Assembly: GCF_900108185.1 (NCBI RefSeq)
Contig: NZ_FNVA01000003.1
Location: 186,001 to 250,000 of the forward strand
Reading direction: 5' to 3'
DNA: 64,000 bases
Origin: Bryocella elongata
Lineage (GTDB): Bacteria > Acidobacteriota > Terriglobia > Terriglobales > Acidobacteriaceae
Shown here: positions 55,612 to 63,900 of the stretch, piece by piece
Layout: the number at the start of each line of letters is the position of its first letter
How positions within the stretch are numbered: the first letter of the stretch is position 1
Translations under genes and position numbers: made by a program
Notes under the pieces: generated by a model
Seen by the model: the letters and a program-made list of their open reading frames with translations, nothing else
The model's database searches: none
What the model was told of the DNA's origin: nothing

Positions 55612-56802
55612 CTAGTAGTTGTAGTTGATCTCTTCTTCTTCGTGAACACCGTAGCGGCGAAGCAGGTTGGGCAGGTTCTGCGAGAACGCGCTGCGTGGCA
55701 TCACGACATCGCAGCCAGCCTCGACGGCCTTGGCCTTGAGGTCGCCCTGCAGATGCGAGAGGAAGCCGATGACCGAGACGGAACGCTTGAGCTTGGCCTT
55801 GAGCTTCGGAATGAGCGTCATGGGCTTGGCATTGGCGTTGTTCAGATCGAACACGATGAGCGCGGGCTTGTTGACTTCTTCACCGCTGGTGAGCTCCGCC
55901 AGGGCTTCCTTGTTATCGCCCTTCATGAAGGCGACCTTGACGCCAAGCTTGCGCGCTGCTTCCTGGATCTTCGCCACAAAGAACAGCTCTTCGATGAAGA
56001 AGTAGATGTGCGTCTGGGCGCCTTCCGGGATCGGCACTGCGCGCGGCATGGAGTGGTCGATAGGCTGGTTGTCGCCGTGATGGCGATGGCCGCCGCGACG
56101 CCCATTGAGCTGGATCGTCGATGCCGGAGCCTGCGGGAAGTCGGCGCTGGCCTCGCGGTAGCTGTGGTCCATCGGGCCGACAAAGCCGGTGCGCTCGCGC
56201 GACTGGCCGCCACCACTCTTGCCCTTGCGCTTGAAGCCCGAGGACAGGTTCCCGAAGTTGTCGGGGCGATGTTCGCGGCCCGAACTTGAGCTCGAGGCCT
56301 CGGAACGAACTTCATTGCCAGGATTCTCGTTGCGCGGACGGCGCTCGCGATCGCGGAACTTCTTCTTCCAGCGCTTGCCGGGGCCCTGCTGATCGCCGCT
56401 GCGTTGATCGGCCCCACCGCGAGGATCGCTGTTACGCTGATCGCCGTTGCGCTGGCTGCTGCCCTGCTGGCGTCGCTGCGACTGGGGCTGTGCCTGCGCC
56501 GCGACAGGTGCAGCGGAGGCTGCCAGCGCGAGGCTTTCGCCTTCCATCACGATGGGCGCTTCGGACACCGAAGCAGCAACGCTTCCGGCGCCGGTCTCCC
56601 CTGGGGACTGCTTGTTCTTCCGCTTTCGGCGACGGCGGCGGCTGCTCTTGCTCTGGCCCATACCTGGGGCCGGCTGACCGTTGGGGCCTGCGGAGCCGGC
56701 CTCAAATTCGCGATCGCCATAGGACTCGGTACCGAAATCGGCGGAGTCGAAATCCCCCGCCGCATCGTGCGACGGAGCATCCATCAGGTTCTGCTCGGAC
56801 AT
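55612..56802 (-). CDS. Basic disordered protein with C-terminal CheY-like receiver domain
   Basis: From the ATG at 56802 (a start at 56916 is possible but gives an unlikely N-terminus), 396 residues. Residues about 1-262 are disordered: acidic and Gly-rich start, then SRRRRRKRKNK at 54-64, glutamine/arginine-rich repeats (QRRQQGSSQRNGDQRN), KRWKKKFRDRERRPRNE and serine-rich stretches. Residues about 264-386 are a receiver-like domain: THIYFFIEELFFVAKI (acid pair EE), PALIVFDLNNANAKP with Asp319 in the phosphoacceptor position, VIGFLSH and CDVVMPRSAF, where the usual lysine is arginine. The C-terminal tail is EEEEINYNY. Probably cytoplasmic and nucleic-acid binding. The role is unknown. Confidence 0.7.
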   Translation of the reverse strand: MSEQNLMDAPSHDAAGDFDSADFGTESYGDREFEAGSAGPNGQPAPGMGQSKSSRRRRRKRKNKQSPGETGAGSVAASVSEAPIVMEGESLALAASAAPVAAQAQPQSQRRQQGSSQRNGDQRNSDPRGGADQRSGDQQGPGKRWKKKFRDRERRPRNENPGNEVRSEASSSSSGREHRPDNFGNLSSGFKRKGKSGGGQSRERTGFVGPMDHSYREASADFPQAPASTIQLNGRRGGHRHHGDNQPIDHSMPRAVPIPEGAQTHIYFFIEELFFVAKIQEAARKLGVKVAFMKGDNKEALAELTSGEEVNKPALIVFDLNNANAKPMTLIPKLKAKLKRSVSVIGFLSHLQGDLKAKAVEAGCDVVMPRSAFSQNLPNLLRRYGVHEEEEINYNY

Positions 56803-57941
56803 GGTGCTGTGGTTACCCTCTTGCCTTTCACTGCCTGGAGGAATCGCCGAATGGCGCGATAAGGCACGAACCTGCGCTTGCGCACAGGGTTGGACTTGTC
56901 GCGGTACTGCTGTCACTCGGAGAAGGAATCAAGCTATCGCTCAATAGGTCGGTCTTTTTCGGCTGGCCGCCGCGCGGCTGCATCCCGCGCCGCTGTACTT
57001 GCTGGCACCGTGGTTCGTGGCTCCAACAACTTCGTCGGAGGCCCTGCCGCGGCCTGCGTTTTGCCCTGCAACTTCCGTCGAACTTCGAATCCGCGAACCT
57101 GAGTGCTCCGTGCGAACGATCGGGGCGGGTGAACCGTACTCGCCGTTCGTGTCGACACCCCGCGATTTGACGACTGCGCGGTGATGACGGTCAGGGCATT
57201 ACTGCTTCAAGGGCGCTGGCTGCAATCGGTGATGCAATGTTGATCGAGTCTACGCTGGCTGAAGGTTGCGGTGAGGGCAATGCCTTCAGGTTCTATCCTG
57301 TCTCAGCTCCCCAGCTGGGACATCTGGATGCAGGAATTTTGTTTCCTCCATCGAACCTCCACGATACTACGCCCGATGGCGCAGGCGCGCAAGGGACGCA
57401 ATGGTAACCCTCGAGGGTCGAAGTGAGCGAAGCTTTGAAATTCCCGGAGAATCGGCCGGACTGACCAGAAAGCCGTTGGGCCATCTCCCCTCCCCGGAAG
57501 ATGGCCCTCGACCTTGCATGGCCAGTCACTGGCCTCCAAAAGGTGGTTCCCTACGCAGAGCGACTCCACACGGAACCGACCGGAGCGGGTGCGCTTCTCA
57601 TGATGGAAGCTGATCGTTACCCTTATACCGGCTGTTCGGCGGGGGTCCGCGTGGCGGCCGCCCAATCTCGAACACTTTTCTATAGAGCAATCCGCGTACC
57701 AAAATGGAATTGCTGCGTTTACATGGACTTACTTCAGTGCTGACGCAAGAAACCACCTGAAAATTGAAATATCAGAGGTTCAGCTCTTCCGTTTTATGGA
57801 TATCCGGGCGGGTTTAGCGACATTATGGCGGATGGCGATGATGTTGCGGTCCACCGGGCCCAGGGTACGGGTCAATCTTTAGATGCGGACAAGAAGCGGC
57901 ACTTCGCTCGCTGTGCACAGGGGAATGTGAAATCCCCTTGA
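56803..57941. other. Gene-free region of about 1.1 kb with several hairpins
   Basis: No coding sequence is convincing on either strand: the longest open frames lack ribosome sites and their products have no recognisable motifs. Notable structures: GTCTCAGCT/AGCTGGGAC with a CCCC loop at 57300-57321 (one G-U pair), GGGCCATCT/AGATGGCCC with a 12-nt loop at 57478-57507. Base composition becomes more AT-rich between about 57640 and 57800. A structured RNA, a decayed gene or a long regulatory stretch remain possible; I recognise none of the known large RNAs. Confidence 0.5.
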
Positions 57942-57970
57942 TTGACCGGCCATCGGGGCTCTCCTATAAT
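57942..57970 (+). promoter_or_regulatory. Strong sigma70-type promoter
   Basis: TTGACC at 57942-57947 and a perfect TATAAT at 57965-57970, separated by 17 nt, form the best consensus promoter seen in the window. A start site near 57977 would give a leader of about 250 nt before the OmpH-like gene. Confidence 0.75.
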
Positions 57971-57976
57971 CCAAGC

Positions 57977-58228
57977 CAAGCGATCGAAGCTACCGCAAGA
58001 CCATAGTCCGTTCCAGTCTTCGTATCTGGAACCTCTATGCGCGCCGCAAGCTCGAAGGGGTGTGCGGGCGGGAAGATTGAGAATCGCGGATCTCTCCGGC
58101 GGCGCTTCCGCCAGGAAGCGAAGCCGAAGGCGACCGAGTTGACCGCGACAACCAACCTGCGCTGCCACTAGCCCTCTATGCTGCACACCTCATTCAAGAC
58201 CGAAATGGTAAGGAGTCTCCAGAACCAC
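57977..58228 (+). promoter_or_regulatory. Long 5' leader of the OmpH-like gene with a hairpin
   Basis: Between the promoter and the ATG at 58229 lie about 250 nt without a credible gene. A CGCTTCC/GGAAGCG hairpin with a GCCA loop is at 58103-58120, and AAGGAG at 58210-58215 is a Shine-Dalgarno site 13 nt from the ATG. It does not match a riboswitch I recognise. A short open frame starting ATG 58036 could be a leader peptide, but nothing else supports it. Confidence 0.4.
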
Positions 58229-58882
58229 ATGAACCGCACCTTTGTCCTTGTCACGGCGCTGGCCGCTGGCATCGCTACCCTCCCCATGGCCGCGCAGACC
58301 GCGGCTCCCGCGGCTCCGGCTGCTTCCCAGTCGGTTGAGCCCCAGGCTATTCCGGCAAAGATCGCGATCATCGCCTTCGAACAGGTGGTCTTTGCCACCA
58401 ACGAAGGTCAGAAGACCGTAGCTGAAGTTCAGAAGAAGTACGATCCCAAGAAGGCCGCCCTCGACCAGCTCGGTGCGCAGATCGACGCGCTCCGTAAGCA
58501 GGAGCAGGCTCTGCCTGCGACGACCACCGATGCAGAGCGGGCGAAGCTGCTCCGCGACATCGATACGAAGGAGAAGCAGGCTCAGCTCGACGGCAACGAA
58601 GCTCAGGAAGCGTACGGCAGCGACCTGAACGAGGCCATGGGCAAGGTTGCGCAGAAGGTTGGCGCAGTGGCAGTGAAGTACGCCCAGGACCACGGCTTTA
58701 CGATGGTCGTGAACAGCGGCGTGCAGCAGGGCCAGAGCCAGTTCCTGTGGTGGCAGCCGTCGACGGACATCTCGCAGGCCGTCGTCAACGCTTACAACAC
58801 CAGCTCGGGCGTTGCGGCTCCCGCGCCTTCGGCACCGCGTCCTGCAGCCTCGCGGCCAGCAGCTCCCGCTCCCAAGAAGTAG
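58229..58882 (+). CDS. OmpH/Skp-like periplasmic chaperone
   Basis: From the ATG at 58229, 217 residues: signal peptide MNRTFVLVTALAAGIATLPMAAQ, then the Skp/OmpH domain at about residues 42-185, with IAIIAFEQVVFATNEGQKTVAEVQKKYDPKKAAL and a long coiled helix rich in Lys, Gln, Glu and Ala (ALDQLGAQIDALRKQEQALP, then KEKQAQLDGNEAQEAYGSDL). The C-terminal tail is Ala/Pro/Ser-rich and ends PAAPAPKK. Skp-type proteins carry unfolded outer-membrane proteins to the BAM complex; with three very large beta-barrel receptors in this window that role is plausible. The ATG at 58205 is a possible alternative start. A rho-independent terminator follows at 58904. Confidence 0.85.
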   Translation: MNRTFVLVTALAAGIATLPMAAQTAAPAAPAASQSVEPQAIPAKIAIIAFEQVVFATNEGQKTVAEVQKKYDPKKAALDQLGAQIDALRKQEQALPATTTDAERAKLLRDIDTKEKQAQLDGNEAQEAYGSDLNEAMGKVAQKVGAVAVKYAQDHGFTMVVNSGVQQGQSQFLWWQPSTDISQAVVNAYNTSSGVAAPAPSAPRPAASRPAAPAPKK

Positions 58883-58903
58883 CTCTTTCAAATACGAGCT
58901 TGA

Positions 58904-58940
58904 CCAAAGCGGAGACCTTCGGGTCTCCGCTTTGGCTTTT
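58904..58940 (+). terminator. Rho-independent terminator with TTCG tetraloop
   Basis: CCAAAGCGGAGACC and GGTCTCCGCTTTGG form a perfect 14-bp stem around a TTCG tetraloop, followed by CTTTT. It starts 21 nt after the OmpH-like stop, so it clearly ends that transcript before nadD. Confidence 0.92.
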
Positions 58941-59069
58941 GCGGCCCTCACGGCCCGCTCTTCGCACGTGTGTTCCAAGCTTCCCTGGGTTGCCGGAATG
59001 CAGTTTGCCTCAGTGCCGCCTATCATGACGGGAGCACGGTGGAGATCGGCGCTGGGAGGGAGCACGAGC

Positions 59070-59693
59070 ATGCGGGTCGGGTACTTCGGTGGAACCTTCG
59101 ACCCTCCGCACCGGGGCCATCTGGCGGTTGCCTGCGCCGCACGCGATGCATTCTCGCTCGACCTCGTCCTGCTGGCGCCAACGGGCAAGCAGCCCTTGAA
59201 GCCCGATGCGCGATCTGCTCCGTTTGCTGATCGGCTGGCGATGGTGGAGCTGCTCTGCGAGGGGGAAGTGGGCCTCGAGGCGAGTGCGATCGACGCTCCT
59301 CGGCCGGACGGCTCGCCGAACTACACGATCGATACCCTTGATCGACTGAGAGCCACGCTCGGGTCCACGGAAGCCTCCGCAGCGAGGCTGGAGCTGTTTG
59401 TCGTGGTGGGTGCGGACGCCTTTCTCAGCCTGCCGCTCTGGCATCGCCCGGAGGGCCTGCTGCGGGCAGCCGAGTGGATTGTCGTGAGCCGGCCAGGTTT
59501 CTCGCGAGAAGACTTGCGATCTGTGGCTTTGCCGGAGGATGATGCTGAGCGCGTGCATCTATTAGAGAGCGTGGATGTGCCGATTTCGGCGACTGATGTT
59601 CGTTCGCAGCTTCTGGCAGGCGAGCGTCGCCTTGAGTCACTCACCCCGGGAGTTCTTGCTTATATCGAGGCCCGTCATCTTTATGGCAGATAG
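59070..59693 (+). CDS. nadD: Nicotinate-nucleotide adenylyltransferase
   Basis: A 207-residue nucleotidyltransferase from ATG 59070, after GGGAGGGAG. The (H/T)xGH loop is GGTFDPPHRGHLAVA at residues 7-21; PTGKQPLK, the central VVGADAFLSLPLW and the closing ISATDVRSQLLAG (SxTxxR-like) are NadD signatures. It adenylates nicotinate mononucleotide in NAD synthesis. The frame stays open upstream to 58812 but that part overlaps the previous gene's end and terminator. It is followed by rsfS and rlmH, the usual order in bacterial genomes. Confidence 0.92.
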   Translation: MRVGYFGGTFDPPHRGHLAVACAARDAFSLDLVLLAPTGKQPLKPDARSAPFADRLAMVELLCEGEVGLEASAIDAPRPDGSPNYTIDTLDRLRATLGSTEASAARLELFVVVGADAFLSLPLWHRPEGLLRAAEWIVVSRPGFSREDLRSVALPEDDAERVHLLESVDVPISATDVRSQLLAGERRLESLTPGVLAYIEARHLYGR

Positions 59694-59791
59694 CTGAAGG
59701 CCGTGGCAGCGCTGATCCCATCTAACTTGCTGGTAAGGAATCCTGCGTTCGCGCTGGGGCTGCGCTACCATTGAGAACCGAAGAGGATTTA

Positions 59792-60373
59792 ATGGCAAAG
59801 ATTGAAGTGAAAGAATTGCTGGCCGCGGCAGTCGCGGCGGCAGAAGACAAGAAGGCCGAGGACATTCGTATTCTGGCTCTCGACCCGGCCGAGAGCGGCC
59901 TTACCGACTACTTCCTGATCTGCAGCGGTAACAACGAGCGGCAGAACCAGGCAATCGTCGATGAGATCGAGATCAAGCTGAAGAGGAACTTCGGCACCTA
60001 TCCCAACTCCATTGAAGGCCAACGCCAGGGAGAGTGGATCCTGATGGACTATGTGGACTTCATCGTCCACGTGTTCTCGCCCGAGAAGCGCGCTTTCTAT
60101 GGCCTGGAGAGGTTGCGGAAGTCCGCGACATCGTTGAGTGTCGCTGATCTGAACTCTGATCTTACTGCGGCTATCTCGGCACAACGGACTGCTGCGAAGA
60201 AGGCTCCGGCGAAGAAGGCTGCGAAGAAGACCGTGGCAAAGAAGGCGGTAAAGAAGGCGGTCAAGAAGGCTGTTGCCACCAAGGCGGTCGTGAAGGTTGC
60301 GGCGAAGAAGGCGGCTCCTGCCAAGAAGGCTGCTGCGCCGAAGAAGGCCGTCAAGAAGGGCACTGCGCGCTGA
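59792..60373 (+). CDS. rsfS: Ribosome silencing factor RsfS with lysine-rich histone-H1-like tail
   Basis: A 193-residue protein from ATG 59792 (AGAGGATTT upstream). The first 115 or so residues are a normal RsfS domain: LTDYFLICSGNNERQNQAIVDEIE, then GEWILMDYVDFIVHVFSPEKRAFYGLERL. RsfS binds L14 and blocks 50S-30S joining in slow growth. The last 60 or so residues are a low-complexity tail of AAKK/AVKK/APAKK units, 22 lysines in 60 positions, like bacterial histone-H1-like proteins. That tail is not part of classical RsfS. The next gene, rlmH, appears to start within the stop codon. Confidence 0.92.
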   Translation: MAKIEVKELLAAAVAAAEDKKAEDIRILALDPAESGLTDYFLICSGNNERQNQAIVDEIEIKLKRNFGTYPNSIEGQRQGEWILMDYVDFIVHVFSPEKRAFYGLERLRKSATSLSVADLNSDLTAAISAQRTAAKKAPAKKAAKKTVAKKAVKKAVKKAVATKAVVKVAAKKAAPAKKAAAPKKAVKKGTAR

Positions 60374-60816
60374 AGATCACGCTGGCTTCGATCGGCGGCA
60401 AGATGAAGTCCGCGCCCTGTGCGGCGCTGGTGGAGGACTACTGCCAGCGAGCACTGCGGCTTGCGCCGGTCGCAGCGCACCGATTCGCCGATGAAGCTCG
60501 ACTTCTGGCATGGCTGGAACAGACCCGATCCAAGGGCCGGGTTCTGGTGTATCTGTTCGACTCAAGAGGCAAGAGCCTGAGCTCGGAAGAGCTGTCTCAG
60601 CAGCTAGGGCAGGCAGGAGTCGACGGGCAACAGCACCTCGTCTTTGCCATTGGCCCACCCGATGGGTGGAGCGATGCTGCAAGGAAAGCTTCTGATCAGC
60701 TGATTGCATTCGGGCGAATCACGCTGCCGCACGAGCTAGCGCTTGCTGTCGCAGCCGAACAGCTATACCGGGCGCTGGCGATTCTCGAGGGACATCCGTA
60801 CCACTCAGGCCACTGA
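60370..60816 (+). CDS. rlmH: 23S rRNA pseudouridine-1915 N3-methyltransferase RlmH, probable CTG start
   Basis: A SPOUT-family methyltransferase; the frame continues upstream from the first ATG (60403) and matches the conserved RlmH N-terminus LKITLASIGGKMKSAPCAALVEDY, equivalent to MK-x-LVAVGTKM in other species. The only candidate initiation codon there is CTG at 60370, which overlaps the rsfS stop as CTGA; AAGAAGG lies 8-15 nt upstream. This gives 148 residues, against about 155 in E. coli. C-terminal motifs IGPPDGWSD, ITLPHELALAVAAEQLYRALAI and HPYHSGH are typical. A start at the ATG 60403 would remove the first strand. Confidence 0.85.
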   Translation: MKITLASIGGKMKSAPCAALVEDYCQRALRLAPVAAHRFADEARLLAWLEQTRSKGRVLVYLFDSRGKSLSSEELSQQLGQAGVDGQQHLVFAIGPPDGWSDAARKASDQLIAFGRITLPHELALAVAAEQLYRALAILEGHPYHSGH

Positions 60817-60890
60817 GCAGCTCTAACGGTGCTGATGCTCTCTGGCGTGGCGAGATCCGGGCAAGATTGATGCAGATAAACATTAGACAA

Positions 60891-60925
60891 AACAAAGCGG
60901 AGAGCCGAAGCTCTCCGCTTTTGTT
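60891..60925. terminator. Bidirectional terminator between rlmH and the convergent receptor gene
   Basis: ACAAAGCGGAGAGC and GCTCTCCGCTTTTGT form a 14-bp stem with one bulged T around a CGAA loop. Both sides carry short T-rich runs (TTTTGTTGT on plus, TTGTCT on minus). It lies between the convergent stops at 60816 and 60945, so it can end both transcripts. Confidence 0.85.
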
Positions 60926-60944
60926 GTCGAAGTTCACTTCCTGG

Positions 60945-63900
60945 TTAGAAGGTGAACTCGCCATGGAGTTGAATAAGGCGCGGGCTCGCGTCCGCACCGC
61001 CCACTGAACCGAGGATGCTGGTCGGAGCGCCTACCGTGCTCGTAATTGCACCGTAGGTGCTGGAGCCTGTCAGCGCGTGGCCAGGATTCTGGAAGTTCGG
61101 GTGGTTGAAGAGGTTGAAGAACTGTGCACCGACCTTGATCTTCATGAACTCATAGTGCGGAATCTTGAAGTTCTTGAAGGCTCCGAAATCGACGTTGGAG
61201 TAGGCCGGACCAGTAAGCGAGTTCCTGTGCTGCTGGGTGAAGTCCGTCGGTGCAACGAAGGACGCATTCGAGCGGAAGCTGCAAGGATTCGGGATTGAGC
61301 CATCCGGTAGGAGGGCGTGGTTGCCGCCACCGCAGTGATGGTCGAAGTTGTTGTTAGCCTGCTTAGCGAAGAGGTTCACCGTACCGTTGGAGAAGCCAGC
61401 GGTGCTCGAGCTGTAAGTGATCGTGTAAGGCAAGCCGGTCTGATGGAAGGCCACAGCGTTGAACTCAAAACCGCCGAAGACCTCATCCCACTTATGCAGG
61501 TAGTTAGGTACCGACCAGGTGACGTTACCCGTGATGTTCTGGCGAACATCATAGTCGGCATTCCCGTACTGAGCGTGGAGGTTGTAGGGGTTTGCCACCG
61601 ACTCGGCATCGCCGTTATCCGGGGCAAAGGGCTCGAGACCGCCATTGGAGACCTCGTCAAGAGCGTGGCTCCACTGGTAGTTGAAGACCGCTGTCAAGTT
61701 GCCCTGGTGACGCTGGGCTGTAACGACCACACCATTGAAATTGCTGCTAGCGCCGGAGTAGACGTTTGTCAGCGTACCAAAGGCGGTCACAGGCTTCGCC
61801 GTACCATTGGTTGCGAACAGAGTGGGATACTTCGTAGCAGATGCAGACGCGAGTGTGAGGTTGCGCCCGCCGTTTTCGACCGGCTCATGGTAGCCGTGGT
61901 TGCCAGCGTAAGTAAGCGTCAAGCTGCTCTTCGCATCTAGGCGACGCTCCACAGCAAGGCTCCACTCCTCATACGTGGGATACTTGATGCCGGCGGGGGT
62001 TGTCGTCGTAAAGCTAGGGGCAGAGTAGAGGCCGCCAGCTGCCGCGACTGCGGAACGAATGGTTGTGTACGTTCCACCCGATGCGTAGCCATTCTGGAAC
62101 GCAGCATTTGAGGCGCGAGCGTACGCCCCGCCGCTGCCTGCCGTGCTGGGGTCAAGGTTCAGATCAGCAGCACCGCCGCCAACCGGACCATAAGCCGCAG
62201 CGTGGAAGTTATCCGGCGCATTGCCCATGATGGTGTCTGCGATCAGGGCAGGGAAGCTATCGGAGAACATGCCGAAGCCGGCGCGGATCACGGTATTGTG
62301 CTCTGGCTGCCAGTTGAGGCCCAGACGAGGCATCACCGCAAGCTTCTGATACTTGGTGAAGGCACGGTAGCGGCTGGACTTGATATACCCACCTGGGTAC
62401 GCAGCGCTATAGGGAACGTTCGCCGAAGCAATGGTGCTGCTCGAGGTGGCAAGCGAGTTCACATCGGTCGACAAGCTTTCAAAGCAAAGCGTGTGGCAGA
62501 CGGGGTTCGAGTTGCGCTCGAGGCGGATACCTGCGGTGAGCGTCAGGTTCGGGAGAACCTTGTACTCGTCCTGAACATAGATGCCTTCGTCATAGACCGA
62601 GACGGGCTGCTCCGGCTTGACTGGAAAGTACTGCGACCACACGTAGTCGATCTGCCCTGCAAAGAACGCTTCCTCTGAACCCTCGGCAAGTGGAGCGACG
62701 GAACGGCTCTGGTCGAGGTCCGTTACATTATCGCGGCGGATGTTATATCCGAAGCGAACTGTGTGGCGGCCGCGCGTCCAGCTTACGTCGTCAATGACCT
62801 GGTAGCCCGTAACGCGGCGGCCCTGCGGGAAGGCGTAGTCATCGCCACCGTAGTACTGCTCGTAGAGGTCACCATCCAGATTCGGGACGAAAGTGAAAGG
62901 AGCGATGGGTAGATAGTTGTTGGTGTTCTGGAAGGGTGCGCTGTACCAGTTGCCGGTAACCACAAGCTGGTTGGTGAGGTTCGGCGTGAAGCTGTGGGCC
63001 TCACTCATCTGCCCTTCATAGGCGGGCTGAGGGCTGTAAGCATCGAAACGGGGGTCGATGAGGTCGACGTATGTCGGCTGGACACCATGATCCTGCTTGT
63101 AGTGGACGAAGAACGTGTCCTTGTCGCTGATCTTCCAGTCCGCGCGGGCGGTCAGCAGCCACTCCTTGAGGTTCGACTGCGAACTGGTGTAGTAAGTCTC
63201 GAGAGCAGCATCGTTCGGATCCGCATGCACCGAGCTCGCACCTGGGCGGAACGGGCTGTTGCGGAACGTGTTCATGATCGTTGTCACCAGCGGGAGCTGG
63301 CTCGCCGATGCGGGAGCAAAAGCGGCGTAGCCATTGTTGCCAACGCAGGTAGAGGTGTTCGGAGAGGCCGCGCAGTTTGCGTCTGCTGCAGCATTCAGCG
63401 CAGCGCAGGCTGTCGTGCTGCCCTCAGCGCAAGCGGCCGTTTGAGCCGTGGGGACGTAGATCTGTCCGGACGCGGGGGTCGTTGCACGAATACCTTCCGT
63501 ATCTACGAACCAGAAGAGGCGATCCTTCAATGCAGGACCACCGATGCGCGCTGCCCACTGGTTGGCGTTTACAAAGGTCGGCTGGTTCTTGGTGCCATTG
63601 AACGCTTCGCTCTGCTTGTTGAACCAGTCGTTCGAGTTGAGAGCACGACCATCCCAGTAGTAGCTGAGGTTCCCGTGAAGGCGGTTCGTACCTGCAGCCG
63701 TGATCTCGCTCACCTGGGCGCCGCCGAGGCCGCCATACTGAGCGCTGTAGGCCGGAGCCACGACGGTCACGGTATCGACCTCGTTATTTCCGAGGGTCAG
63801 GTTTGAAGCGCCGGTGTTGTTCAGGTTCAAGAATGGATCGTTCTCATAGCCGCCGTCGAGGGAGAACATGTTCGACAAGCCTGAGATACCGAAGCTGGAG

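Noticed and set aside
57303-57665. Minus-strand open frame of 120 codons in the gene-free region
   Set aside because: No Shine-Dalgarno site and no recognisable motif; it overlaps other equally long frames on both strands.
58036-58170. Possible leader peptide or small ribosomal-protein-like frame before the OmpH-like gene
   Set aside because: Lysine/arginine content is suggestive but there is no ribosome site or family signature; left as part of the leader.
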